Of a DNA stretch of 64,000 bases, positions 35,717 through 44,317 are shown in pieces. Every line of letters begins with the position of its first letter. Position 1 is the first letter of the stretch. The translations under genes and the position numbers were made by a program. The stretch is taken from positions 18,607-82,606 of the forward strand of contig CAMLBF010000009.1 of the NCBI GenBank assembly GCA_946478235.1. The letters are read 5' to 3'. The DNA is from an uncultured Bartonella sp. GTDB taxonomy: Bacteria; Pseudomonadota; Alphaproteobacteria; Rhizobiales; Rhizobiaceae. The notes under the pieces were generated by a model, which saw only the letters and a list, made by a program, of their open reading frames with translations, was not told the DNA's origin and made no database searches.

Positions 35717-36403
35717 TCAAATTACTGTAACAACAAGATCATCTAGCCCGTCAATGTGACCAACCAACCGATCACCCTTATGAACCTGTCCAACACCTGC
35801 CGGAGTACCTGTCATAATAATATCGCCAGCCTGTAAGGTAAATAATTGCGATAGATAGGATATCATATCCGGTATTTTCCAGATCATCTGATCAAGATTA
35901 CCAGACTGGCGTGGCTCATCATTAATCATGAGGGTAATTGCACCTTCATTCATAGGTTTGGTTTGCGATTTTTCAATAATATGCGTACATGGTGCAGAAT
36001 GTTCAAACGCCTTTGCCGTTTCCCATGAGCGTCCAGCTTTTTTCAATTCGGCCTGTAGGTCGCGGCGTGTCATATCAAGACCCACCCCATAACCAAAAAC
36101 GCAATCTTCTGCTTCATCTCTGGTTAAATTATCGCCACCTTTTTTAAGGGCAACAACCAACTCAATTTCATGTTCCACATCATGGCTTTGCGGAGGATAA
36201 GGAAAATTGCCATCCAATACCAAATTGTCAGGATTTTTCTGAAAAAAGAACGGTGCTTCTTTTGAAGGATCGTGTCCCATTTCTATAGCGTGGTCAGCAT
36301 AATTTCTTCCCACACAATAAATCCGATGAACAGGAAAAAGCTTGCTACTATCTTTAACGGGTATGCTAACAGGCTGTGAAGGCGTAAAAACATATTCATG
36401 CAT
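35717..36403 (-). CDS. Fumarylacetoacetate hydrolase family protein
   Basis: A 228-residue FAH-fold enzyme. The metal site is formed by the E-x-E pair in DVEHEIELVVAL (about residues 74-85) and the aspartate in GLDMTRRDLQ (about 108-117). RIYCVGRNYADHAIEMG near the start, FQKNPDNLV, and IIMTGTPAGVGQV near the end are typical of the short fumarylpyruvate hydrolase or acylpyruvase subgroup. It could cut fumarylpyruvate or act as an oxaloacetate tautomerase or decarboxylase; the context does not decide. It is the upstream neighbour of no obvious pathway genes. Confidence 0.9.
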   Translation of the reverse strand: MHEYVFTPSQPVSIPVKDSSKLFPVHRIYCVGRNYADHAIEMGHDPSKEAPFFFQKNPDNLVLDGNFPYPPQSHDVEHEIELVVALKKGGDNLTRDEAEDCVFGYGVGLDMTRRDLQAELKKAGRSWETAKAFEHSAPCTHIIEKSQTKPMNEGAITLMINDEPRQSGNLDQMIWKIPDMISYLSQLFTLQAGDIIMTGTPAGVGQVHKGDRLVGHIDGLDDLVVTVI

Positions 36404-36523
36404 TGTAACGTTCCTTAGAAATTGTAATAATTTCCCTGCCTATATTAAACCACGCCAACACCACAAAGTATACTATATGACCATTAAGTGATATTGTTGG
36501 TCACTTCAAAATAATTGGTTGCC

Positions 36524-37192
36524 TTATTTTGCTTGTGTTGCCAGTAGGCGCAAGGCAAAAGCTGTGAAAATTCCTGCCATTAGAAAATCCAGACATCGCA
36601 CATAACGAGGGTTTTTCTTTAAAAATTTTGCAAATTTGTCTGCGGCCAAAACCATTGTAATCGTAAAAGGCAATGAGATGGGAATAAATGAAAGGCCTAA
36701 AAACAATATCTTGCCTGAAGCATAAGGGTCAGCTGCATCAACAAACTGTGGTAGGAATGTAATATTAAAAAGAAGAACCTTGGGATTTAAAAGATTAATG
36801 CACAATCCAGTTAAATAATTTTTTCTAAAACTCTGACGGGCTTGCCTATTATGATCAAGAGAAAAGCTGGATTTATTGCGTATTGCCTGAAATGCCAGCC
36901 ATAAAAGATACACTGCACCCAGTATTTTAAGAAGCAAAAATGCCATTGGGGACGCGACAATAAGCGCTGATAGACCTATGGATACGGCAATAACCTGAAT
37001 GATAATGCCATTAATACATCCTAATACACAGCTAAAGCCAGCTTGTTTTCCTTGTACGATACTTCTCCCAACAAACAAAGCCATATCTGGCCCAGGAATA
37101 AGCGTTAAAATTATTGCAGCACCAGCAAATTGTAAAAATATATGCCAATCGGGCAACCATGATACCATAAACATCGTGGTAAATGCTTTCAT
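36524..37192 (-). CDS. LysE/RhtB family amino-acid exporter
   Basis: A 222-residue exporter with six predicted helices. The family signature is FAGAAIILTLIPGPDMALFVGRS (here FAGAAIILTLIPGPDM near residues 23-38), followed by GCINGIIIQVIAVSIGLSAL and the central FRKNYLTGLCINLLNPKVLLF (given as GLCINLLNPKVLLF). The substrate is probably an amino acid or a derivative. I start at ATG 37192; a longer frame from 37273 adds 27 polar residues unlike the family. The ribosome site is weak in both cases. Confidence 0.88.
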   Translation of the reverse strand: MKAFTTMFMVSWLPDWHIFLQFAGAAIILTLIPGPDMALFVGRSIVQGKQAGFSCVLGCINGIIIQVIAVSIGLSALIVASPMAFLLLKILGAVYLLWLAFQAIRNKSSFSLDHNRQARQSFRKNYLTGLCINLLNPKVLLFNITFLPQFVDAADPYASGKILFLGLSFIPISLPFTITMVLAADKFAKFLKKNPRYVRCLDFLMAGIFTAFALRLLATQAK

Positions 37193-37331
37193 TCTATTTT
37201 CGTAAATTTTATTTGTATCTGTTTTTTCAAAACATAGTGCAAGAAATAACTTTGATTGCTTGCATGCAACCAATCTCCTGATAAAACAGAAATAACAAAT
37301 CCTATTGGGCTCTCAATGATTGGATAGAAAA

Positions 37332-38552
37332 ATGGAACAGTGGAAGAACGTTAAAAAAGTTGTATTGGCCTATTCTGGCGGCCTTGATACATCAATTATT
37401 CTAAAATGGTTACAGACAGAACTTGGTGCGGAAGTTGTTACTTTTACTGCCGATCTCGGTCAGGGCGAAGAGTTGGAACCAGCACGCCGTAAAGCAGAAA
37501 TGCTTGGTGCAAAAGAAATATTTATGGACGATCTGCGCGAAGAATTTGTTCGGGATTTCGTTTTTCCAATGTTTCGTGCCAATGCTGTTTATGAAGGTAT
37601 CTACCTTCTTGGCACATCAATTGCACGACCACTCATTTCCAAGCACCTCATTGAAATTGCCAAAAAGACAGGCGCTGATGCCATAGCTCACGGTGCAACG
37701 GGCAAAGGTAATGACCAAGTGCGCTTTGAGCTTTCTGCCTATGCGCTCAATCCTGACATAAAAATCATTGCACCTTGGCGTGATTGGAAATTCAAAAGCC
37801 GTACAGAATTATTGGAATTTGCCCAAGCTCACCAAATTCCTGTCACGAAAGACAAACAGGGTGAAGCACCATTTTCAGTGGATGCCAACCTGCTACATTC
37901 TTCCTCTGAAGGTAAAGTATTGGAAGATCCTTCCGTGCCTGCGCCAGAATATGTGCATATGCGCACCGTTTCGCCAGAGGATGCTCCTGATAAGCCAACC
38001 ATCATTACTATTGGCTTTAAAAAGGGTGATGCCGTTTCAATTAACGGCGAAGAGATGTCGCCAGCAACATTGCTTGCCAAATTAAATGATTATGGCAGAG
38101 ATAATGGAATTGGCCGTATAGACTTGGTTGAAAACCGTTTTGTTGGCATGAAATCCCGTGGTGTTTACGAAACACCGGGCGGCACCATTCTTTTGGCCGC
38201 ACACCGCGCTATTGAATCAATCACACTTGACCGCGGCGCAGCTCATTTGAAAGATGAATTGATGCCACGCTATGCTGAATTGATCTATTACGGTTTCTGG
38301 TTCTCTCCAGAGCGTAAAATGCTGCAAGCAGCCATTGATCTTTCACAAGAAAATGTCGAAGGTGAAGTTACTTTGAAGCTTTATAAGGGCAATGTTATTG
38401 TTCAAGGTCGTAAGAGTGACAAGTCACTTTATTCCAGCAACCTTGTAACATTTGAAGATGACCATGGTGCTTATGACCAGAAAGACGCTGCTGGCTTTAT
38501 TAAGTTAAATGCTCTGCGTCTACGTACCTTGGCGGCACGTGATCGCAAATAA
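37332..38552 (+). CDS. argG: Argininosuccinate synthase
   Basis: A 406-residue enzyme that joins citrulline and aspartate with ATP. The N-type ATP pyrophosphatase loop [19 protein letters not shown] (about residues 9-27), [16 protein letters not shown] (about 116-131), APWRDW and SREELIKY-like segments are present, and [14 protein letters not shown] and [13 protein letters not shown] are typical. ATG 37332 is preferred to TTG 37320 because it gives the usual N-terminus ([17 protein letters not shown]). A strong terminator follows. It is a stand-alone gene; argH is at 27.3 kb. Confidence 0.97.
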   Translation: MEQWKNVKKVVLAYSGGLDTSIILKWLQTELGAEVVTFTADLGQGEELEPARRKAEMLGAKEIFMDDLREEFVRDFVFPMFRANAVYEGIYLLGTSIARPLISKHLIEIAKKTGADAIAHGATGKGNDQVRFELSAYALNPDIKIIAPWRDWKFKSRTELLEFAQAHQIPVTKDKQGEAPFSVDANLLHSSSEGKVLEDPSVPAPEYVHMRTVSPEDAPDKPTIITIGFKKGDAVSINGEEMSPATLLAKLNDYGRDNGIGRIDLVENRFVGMKSRGVYETPGGTILLAAHRAIESITLDRGAAHLKDELMPRYAELIYYGFWFSPERKMLQAAIDLSQENVEGEVTLKLYKGNVIVQGRKSDKSLYSSNLVTFEDDHGAYDQKDAAGFIKLNALRLRTLAARDRK

Positions 38553-38573
38553 AACAACACCATTATAAATACA

Positions 38574-38609
38574 AAAAGTCCTGAAATGGAATAATTTCAG
38601 GACTTTTTT
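38574..38609 (+). terminator. Strong terminator after argG
   Basis: AAAAGTCCTGAAAT pairs with ATTTCAGGACTTTT around a short loop and continues into TTTTTT. Confidence 0.88.
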
Positions 38610-38883
38610 GCAGCTATATAGATGAAATCTGTCAATGCGCAGATGAGACAAACAATCGTCTTTTATCTGATAAATCCAAATGAAGGTGCTAACCTGTTTG
38701 ATCGCCCATCAAAGCTGTTTCACAACCGATAAATCCATTGGCTTATTCTGCACCGTTTTTGCTATCAATATTGGATCCATTGCCAGTCAAGTCATGCAAT
38801 GCAGCTAGACCGCTCAAACAATTTAAGCATAAACTTGTCGCTTAAATAAAAGCTGCCTAGCCCAGTTTGCCGATCATCCAGTC
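38610..38883. other. Gap after argG
   Basis: No gene or clear signal in about 270 bp between the argG terminator and the end of the convergent membrane-protein gene. Confidence 0.4.
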
Positions 38884-39426
38884 TTAAAACATTGCCCAGT
38901 GAACTGGTATATCTCTGAATATTTGAAGATTAATCGTAATATTCACGATCAGAATAATGACAGCCAAAATAAAACCGGTTACGCCATTGATCCATTTTGG
39001 TGTTGGTACTGGGTCACGAACAATTGGTCCATCATTATTGGTTTGAAGCCTTACAAAATATAGGATGCAACACAGGAATTCTATAAGTTGTAAAACGGAA
39101 GCAGATTTTTCGCCAAAGCCATCGCGTGCGCGGCATATAGCAAGATACATGGTAATAAAAGAGTATATAAATACTGGTATTGTTTCTATTATTCCAACCA
39201 ATTGGGATGGCTTAACATCTATTTGATATAGAAAACTAATAAGAACATAGCTAAAAATCGTAAAGAAAAATGAATTTAAAAAACACAAAAATAAAAATGG
39301 CGAACGTGGAAGTGTTTTCTGATTACGATTTACAATATATGCCAATATTGCACCTAATAGATAAGCAATAATATATTGTGTGATCGTAATAGATATGCCA
39401 CGCAATACAAAGTTATAATCAATCAT
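38884..39426 (-). CDS. Unidentified multi-pass membrane protein
   Basis: A 180-residue protein I do not recognise. Four to five hydrophobic stretches are visible: near residues 15-32 (TQYIIAYLLGAILAYIV), 43-66 (FLFLCFLNSFFFTIFSYVLI), 77-98, 109-124 and 148-170 (GFILAVIILIVNITINL). A polar loop with NNDGPIVRDPVPTP precedes the last helix. It is AT-rich even for this window and lies in a small cluster of minor genes upstream of polA in gene order. An accessory or fast-evolving gene is likely; no function is proposed. Confidence 0.65.
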   Translation of the reverse strand: MIDYNFVLRGISITITQYIIAYLLGAILAYIVNRNQKTLPRSPFLFLCFLNSFFFTIFSYVLISFLYQIDVKPSQLVGIIETIPVFIYSFITMYLAICRARDGFGEKSASVLQLIEFLCCILYFVRLQTNNDGPIVRDPVPTPKWINGVTGFILAVIILIVNITINLQIFRDIPVHWAMF

Positions 39427-39627
39427 AATAAAATATAACCCTTATTTTAGTCAGCTATAAAATATATTTTTATACTAATATTTATAATTAATCTTGGTTG
39501 TTTGGAGATTTTCTCATGTTAATTGAAAATTTTATGTCCCCTTGCAGCCAATCCGCTTGCGACTGAGGTATAAAAATACCCTGCTTTGTTGTCAAGGCAG
39601 GGCACTAAGTTGAATTATTAAATTGGA

Positions 39628-39786
39628 TTAATGTTGTTCTACCGATAAACCATTTTCGTTGAGTTTCATTTCAACACCAGACGGTTTTAAATCCTGTTTT
39701 GCTTCCCTTTTATATGTGTAATATCCTAACGCAGCAACGACAACAATCAGCGCTCCGATAATAACACAAAGAACATTTCTATCCAT
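39628..39786 (-). CDS. 52-residue single-pass membrane protein
   Basis: A short gene read from ATG 39786 to TAA 39628. The product begins MDRNVLCVIIGALIVVVAAL, one transmembrane helix, followed by GYYTYKREAKQDLKPSGVE and a C-terminal tail MKLNENGLSVEQH. AGGGAG lies 9 bases upstream of the start. Small proteins with this layout (helix, then a tail with a GVE-x-x-x-x-ENG-x-S/I-x pattern) are common in rhizobia as far as I recall, but have no known role. It lies between polA and the unidentified membrane protein, all on the minus strand. Confidence 0.72.
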   Translation of the reverse strand: MDRNVLCVIIGALIVVVAALGYYTYKREAKQDLKPSGVEMKLNENGLSVEQH

Positions 39787-39954
39787 TAAATTGCTCCCTG
39801 CTTATTTCACTAAAAGGGAATATGGAGCAATCTTTGTTATTTCAAGAGCTGCTGTTGCCAGCTTGTATCCTTGTACTTAACCTGTCGATAAGCAAACGAA
39901 GCCGACAACAGACAAGAAGACGGTGTTGTCTTTATTTCGACCTCTTTTCTTTAT

Positions 39955-42891
39955 TTAATGCGCTTCATCCCAATTTTTGGCTGCACGCGCATCAACTTTT
40001 AACGGAACAGATAAGGACACCGCCGGCATTGTTGCATTTTCCATAACGTTTTTAACAACGCTAATTGTTTTCTCGACTTCCTGTTCAGGCACTTCAAATA
40101 TTAATTCGTCATGCACTTGTAATAGCATTTTGGCTGAAAGTTTTTCGCTGTTTAATGCTGCATCCATTTTAATCATAGCACGCCGTATAATATCGGCGGC
40201 CGCCCCTTGAATAGGAGCATTTATCGCGGCACGCTCATTAAAGGCGCGAATCTGCGGATTTGATGCATTAATCTCTGGGTAATGTGCCCGTCTGCCAAAA
40301 ATTGTTTCAACATAGCCATGTTCATGCGCAAATGCCTTGGTTTTTTCCATATAATCCTTAATGCCTGGAAAACGTTCAAAATAGGTGCGGATATATTGCC
40401 CAGCTTCTTCACGCGAAATCCCTAGCTGATTGGCAAGACCAAATGCTGAAATACCATATATAATGCCAAAATTGATAGCTTTAGCCCGTCTTCTGACTTC
40501 AGAAGGCATACCTTCAACAGGGACACCAAACATTTCCGATGCTGTCATTGCATGAATATCAAGCCCATGGGCAAATGCATCTTTTAATGCCTTAATGTCT
40601 GCAACATGAGCCAGAACACGCAATTCAATTTGGCTATAATCTGCTGAAATTAGCATATTACCTGGGCTAGCAATAAAAGCGGCGCGGATTTTACGTCCTT
40701 CAGGTGTTCTAACAGGTATATTTTGTAAATTTGGCTCTGATGACGCCAACCGCCCCGTTGATGTCGCAGCCATGGAATAATTGGTATGAACTCTTCCCGT
40801 ACGTGGTAAAATATAATTGGGTAGTGCATCTGTATAGGTAGATTTTAGCTTGGTTAATTGGCGCCAATCGACAATCTTGCGCGGTAGCTCATGCCCTTCC
40901 GCAGCCAAATCCTCTAAAACTTGTGCAGATGTTGACCATTGACCTGTTTTGGTTTTCGAGCCACCCGGTAAACCCATTTTACCAAATAAAATTTCACCCA
41001 ATTGCTTTGGCGAACCAATATTGAATTTTTCACCGGCCAGCGTGTAAATTTCATCTTCAATGGCTGCTGCTGATTGTGCCAACTCGCCAGACAAACGCGA
41101 TAATAACTGTCGGTCAACCAAAATACCGCGTTCTTCCATTCGCGCAAGAACGTCAACCAATGGCCGTTCCAGACGTTCATAAACGCGGCTAATGCCTTGT
41201 GCTATGAGTTGCGGTTTTAAAACTTGCCATAAGCGCAGTGTAACATCAGCATCTTCAGCCGCATAGGCAGTTGCTTGTGCGAGATCCACACTGGCAAAAC
41301 TTGTTGACGCTTTTCCGCTACCAACAACATCTTTATACGCTATTGGTTTATGACCTAACCAACGCTCTGACAGTGCATCCATTCCATGCGTTAAAGTACC
41401 GGCATCAAGCACATAAGATAATAGCATTGTATCATCAAATGATTGGATAGTAATGCCATGCTGCTTCATGACCAACCAATCATATTTCATATTTTGCGCT
41501 ATTTTTAAAATAGCTGGATTTTCTAAAACTGGCTGCAAAAGAGCCAAAGCCACCTTAATCGGAATTTGCCCTTCAACATGTCCGCCCCCCAATAAATCTT
41601 GCGTACCGGCTACGTGATTAAGTGGGACATAAGCCGCTTTGCCAGCCTGCAGAGCAATGGAAAAACCGACCAGCTCCGCCTGCATTGGATCAAGTGACGT
41701 TGTTTCTGTATCAAAAGCAAAAAAGCCCTGATCCATCGCCAAATCAAGCCAATGTTTCAGTTCTTTCTCGTCAGTTATGGTTTGATATGCAGATACATCT
41801 ATTTTCTGCGCCAATGCTTCCGTTTTACGTTTTTCAGCAAGTTTTTGTGGCGTATCTATTTGGTCTGTTGTGTGCGAATCCGCATCTTGCTTTTCTTGCT
41901 GCGGAATACCATCAACATCCGATCCAGTGTCCAGATCTGGACCATGAGCATCTTTACCCCATTCAACTTCAAGATTTGTCGGCTGAATTGCACTGGCATC
42001 ACAATCGGTTGCATCTGCAACACGACGGGTGAGTGTGTTAAATTCCATGGCTTTGAGAAAACCGACAAGCTGCGGCCCATTTGTAGGCTCCAACAGCAAT
42101 CCATCCAGCCCGATTTCTAATGGCACATCCGTTTTTAATGTAACAAGCTCACGGGCTATTTTTGTTTGATCGGCATAGGCCTTGATATTTTCGCGCCGCT
42201 TTTGTTGTTTTATATCATCAACATGGGCAAGTAGATTATCCAAGTTCCCAAACTCTTCAATCAATTGCGCTGCTGTTTTTGGCCCGATACCCGGAACACC
42301 GGGTACATTATCTGTTGAATCGCCCGTTAATGATTGCAGATCAATCATTTTTTCAGGCGGCACACCCCATTTTTCAATAACTTCGGCAATTCCAATCGGC
42401 CGATCTTTCATGCTGTCATACATACCCACCTGATCGGTTACCAACTGCATAAGATCTTTATCGGACGAAATTATTGTCGTTTTTGCGCCATGCTGGCTCG
42501 CAAGAAAAGCGTAAGTGGCAATAATATCGTCGGCCTCGTAGCCTTCTTTTTCAATGCATGGAACATTAAACGCCCGCGTGGCCTGCCGAATGAGACTAAA
42601 TTGCGGAATAAGATCTTCCGGTGGAGAGGGGCGGTTTGCTTTATAGTCTGGATAGATTTTTTTTCTGAATGTATCAGAAGAATAATCGAAAATAACAGCA
42701 AAATGCGTTGGCACGACGCCAACAGCAGTGTCGCGTGCATCACAAAGGAGCTTCCATAGCATATTGCAAAATCCGGCCAAGGCTCCGACAGGCAAGCCAT
42801 CTTTTTTACGCGTCAATGGTGGTAGAGCATGGTATGCTCGGAAAATGTAACTTGATCCATCGACCAAAAATAGGTGATCATTTTTCTGCAT
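39955..42891 (-). CDS. polA: DNA polymerase I
   Basis: A 978-residue polymerase for Okazaki fragment maturation and repair. The 5'-nuclease domain covers about residues 1-290 (LFLVDGSSYIFRAYHAL; GYEADDIIAT; PGVPGIGPKTAAQL). The 3'-5' proofreading domain is intact, with the DxE pair in FAFDTETTSLDP near 390 and YAAEDADVTLRLW. The polymerase domain (about 600-978) has STGRLASSEPNLQNIPVRT, ADYSQIELRVLAH, RRRAKAINFGIIYG and QVHDELIFEV. ATG 42891 has AGGA upstream. A linker near 320-360 is acidic and variable. Confidence 0.97.
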   Translation of the reverse strand: MQKNDHLFLVDGSSYIFRAYHALPPLTRKKDGLPVGALAGFCNMLWKLLCDARDTAVGVVPTHFAVIFDYSSDTFRKKIYPDYKANRPSPPEDLIPQFSLIRQATRAFNVPCIEKEGYEADDIIATYAFLASQHGAKTTIISSDKDLMQLVTDQVGMYDSMKDRPIGIAEVIEKWGVPPEKMIDLQSLTGDSTDNVPGVPGIGPKTAAQLIEEFGNLDNLLAHVDDIKQQKRRENIKAYADQTKIARELVTLKTDVPLEIGLDGLLLEPTNGPQLVGFLKAMEFNTLTRRVADATDCDASAIQPTNLEVEWGKDAHGPDLDTGSDVDGIPQQEKQDADSHTTDQIDTPQKLAEKRKTEALAQKIDVSAYQTITDEKELKHWLDLAMDQGFFAFDTETTSLDPMQAELVGFSIALQAGKAAYVPLNHVAGTQDLLGGGHVEGQIPIKVALALLQPVLENPAILKIAQNMKYDWLVMKQHGITIQSFDDTMLLSYVLDAGTLTHGMDALSERWLGHKPIAYKDVVGSGKASTSFASVDLAQATAYAAEDADVTLRLWQVLKPQLIAQGISRVYERLERPLVDVLARMEERGILVDRQLLSRLSGELAQSAAAIEDEIYTLAGEKFNIGSPKQLGEILFGKMGLPGGSKTKTGQWSTSAQVLEDLAAEGHELPRKIVDWRQLTKLKSTYTDALPNYILPRTGRVHTNYSMAATSTGRLASSEPNLQNIPVRTPEGRKIRAAFIASPGNMLISADYSQIELRVLAHVADIKALKDAFAHGLDIHAMTASEMFGVPVEGMPSEVRRRAKAINFGIIYGISAFGLANQLGISREEAGQYIRTYFERFPGIKDYMEKTKAFAHEHGYVETIFGRRAHYPEINASNPQIRAFNERAAINAPIQGAAADIIRRAMIKMDAALNSEKLSAKMLLQVHDELIFEVPEQEVEKTISVVKNVMENATMPAVSLSVPLKVDARAAKNWDEAH

Positions 42892-43010
42892 CGTCAATCC
42901 TGAAAGCCGAATCTTTAAACTTGTAGGTAACAAACTTAGCTATTTTTTTGTGTTTGCGCTTATTTATTTATATTTTTGTAGCTTTGTTAAAAAATATTAA
43001 TGTTGTTGCC

Positions 43011-43042
43011 CTTGAAATGCCATCTTTAAATTCTTTTATATA
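43011..43042 (+). promoter_or_regulatory. Possible RpoH-type promoter for the downstream sRNA candidate
   Basis: CTTGAA (43011-43016) is followed by a TATATA (43037-43042) at a spacing of 20, or TTTTAT at 18, which resembles alphaproteobacterial heat-shock sigma promoters (CTTGAA then CTATAT) but with longer than ideal spacing. Confidence 0.35.
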
Positions 43043-43049
43043 ACCCGTC

Positions 43050-43192
43050 GGCGAAAAGTCGATATCTCCGGTTGTTGGCTTTGTCCCCTGCCATATCCGG
43101 ATGCAGCAGCCTCCTTTCCCTCTCCAGGCTGTTGCAAAGTGCAGTGATAAGACCGTTGTGGCATCCCCCTCTCCACAACGGTCTAATTTTTT
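43050..43192 (+). ncRNA. Candidate sRNA with three hairpins exposing C-rich (anti-Shine-Dalgarno) loops
   Basis: Three consecutive stems are visible in the gap upstream of polA. TCCGG/CCGGA (43067-43102) presents TTTGTCCCCT. GCAGCAGCCT/AGGCTGTTGC (43104-43136, one G-U) presents CCTTTCCCTCTCC. AGACCGTTGTGG/CCACAACGGTCT (43150-43184, 12 perfect pairs) presents CATCCCCCTCT and ends in TTTTTT like a terminator. Repeated CCUC-type loops are the hallmark of the alphaproteobacterial CcsR or cuckoo sRNAs, which have CCUCCUCCC loops and often RpoH-type promoters. The match is in layout and loop character and not in exact loop sequence. No credible peptide is encoded here. Confidence 0.6.
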
Positions 43193-43457
43193 GGCTCTCA
43201 TTCAAGTGCTTTATTTTAAGCTGGCCAGTTTATTCTATCTCAGTTTATTCCATCATTGTCTTTTTATATGTTTTTCTATCGTTTTTCTTCCAATTTCTTG
43301 GCATCATTTTTTAAAAAACTTATAAAAAACGGTTTTCCTTTCTTATTCTACTTACCCCTCTTTGTAATAACGAGAATCTGTATTAGGATAAGTTGTTCAA
43401 CAATATTATTGAACTAAAAATAAAAATTAATGACTTAAAAATAAGTAGGGGAACACC

Positions 43458-44294
43458 ATGAAATTTTTAGCAAAAAACTACATAAAAACAGGGATATACT
43501 TTTGTATTGGTTTTCTTTTTTTTAGCTTTCAGGCTTCTGCTGAATTGCTAGAAAAAGATAAACTATCCATTGGTTCCGATTTGACTTATCCACCCTATGC
43601 TTACATGAGCGACAATAAACCGGCCGGCTTCGATGTGGAATTTTCACGGCTACTTGCAAAACAAATGGGGCTACAACCGAATTTTGTAGATACCCGTTTT
43701 TCCAGTCTAATTACTGGAATTAGGTCGTTCAAATTCGACATTATTGCCTCGGCTATGTTCATTTCAGAAGAAAGAAGCAAAGTCCTCGATTTTATTCCTT
43801 ATATAAAAACGGGCAATTCGATGATGGTTTTGAAAGGGTCTTCCTTCCAACCAGAAACAGAAAATGACTTATGCGGTAAAACAGTAGGCTCAATCCGCGG
43901 CGGTGCGTGGGTTCCATCTCTGCGCGCGCTTTCAACCAACTATTGTAGCAAAAATGGCAAAGCTCAGTTGGTCGTCAACGAATATGATACCGATCCGCAG
44001 GTCACACAGGCATTACGCTCAGGTACAATTGATGTGCAAATGTCTGATGCCAGCGTGATTGCAAGTGTCATGGAGCGGTTTCCTGACCAATTTCAGGTAA
44101 CAAGCCATGAATTGATTTATCCGGTACTCATCGGAATTGGCGTTGGCAAAAACAATAAAGATATCAGCAAGCAAATTTCACAGGCTTTCGAGGCTATCCG
44201 GCAAAATGGAAGCTATGCCAAATTACTGGAAAAATATCACTTTTTTGCGCCAGATCAGAACGATATTGATACTGCCATCAACAAGCTGAAATAA
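43458..44294 (+). CDS. Amino-acid ABC transporter substrate-binding protein
   Basis: A 278-residue periplasmic binding protein of the polar amino-acid family (SBP_bac_3). Signal peptide: hydrophobic TGIYFCIGFLFFSFQASA, mature start near ELLEKDK. The lobe 1 motif SIGSDLTYPPYAYMSDNKPAGFDVEFSRLLA (given in parts: LTYPPYAYM and GFDVEFSRLLAK), KFDIIASAMFISEERSKVLDF, and the GKTVGSIRGGAW hinge are family-typical. It opens a four-gene operon with a fused permease-ATPase, a GntR regulator and a DUF1989 protein. The ligand is unknown; the DUF1989 partner suggests a nitrogen-rich compound. Confidence 0.92.
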   Translation: MKFLAKNYIKTGIYFCIGFLFFSFQASAELLEKDKLSIGSDLTYPPYAYMSDNKPAGFDVEFSRLLAKQMGLQPNFVDTRFSSLITGIRSFKFDIIASAMFISEERSKVLDFIPYIKTGNSMMVLKGSSFQPETENDLCGKTVGSIRGGAWVPSLRALSTNYCSKNGKAQLVVNEYDTDPQVTQALRSGTIDVQMSDASVIASVMERFPDQFQVTSHELIYPVLIGIGVGKNNKDISKQISQAFEAIRQNGSYAKLLEKYHFFAPDQNDIDTAINKLK

Positions 44295-44317
44295 ATCTGG
44301 CAAAGTGGAACGATACT

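Noticed and set aside
43072..43325. Two overlapping plus-strand frames of 74-80 codons upstream of the amino-acid transporter
   Set aside because: They overlap the hairpin-rich sRNA candidate, lack ribosome sites and have unnatural composition.
43193..43457. Guanidine (ykkC) riboswitch before the DUF1989 operon
   Set aside because: The conserved ACGG repeats and downstream core are absent.
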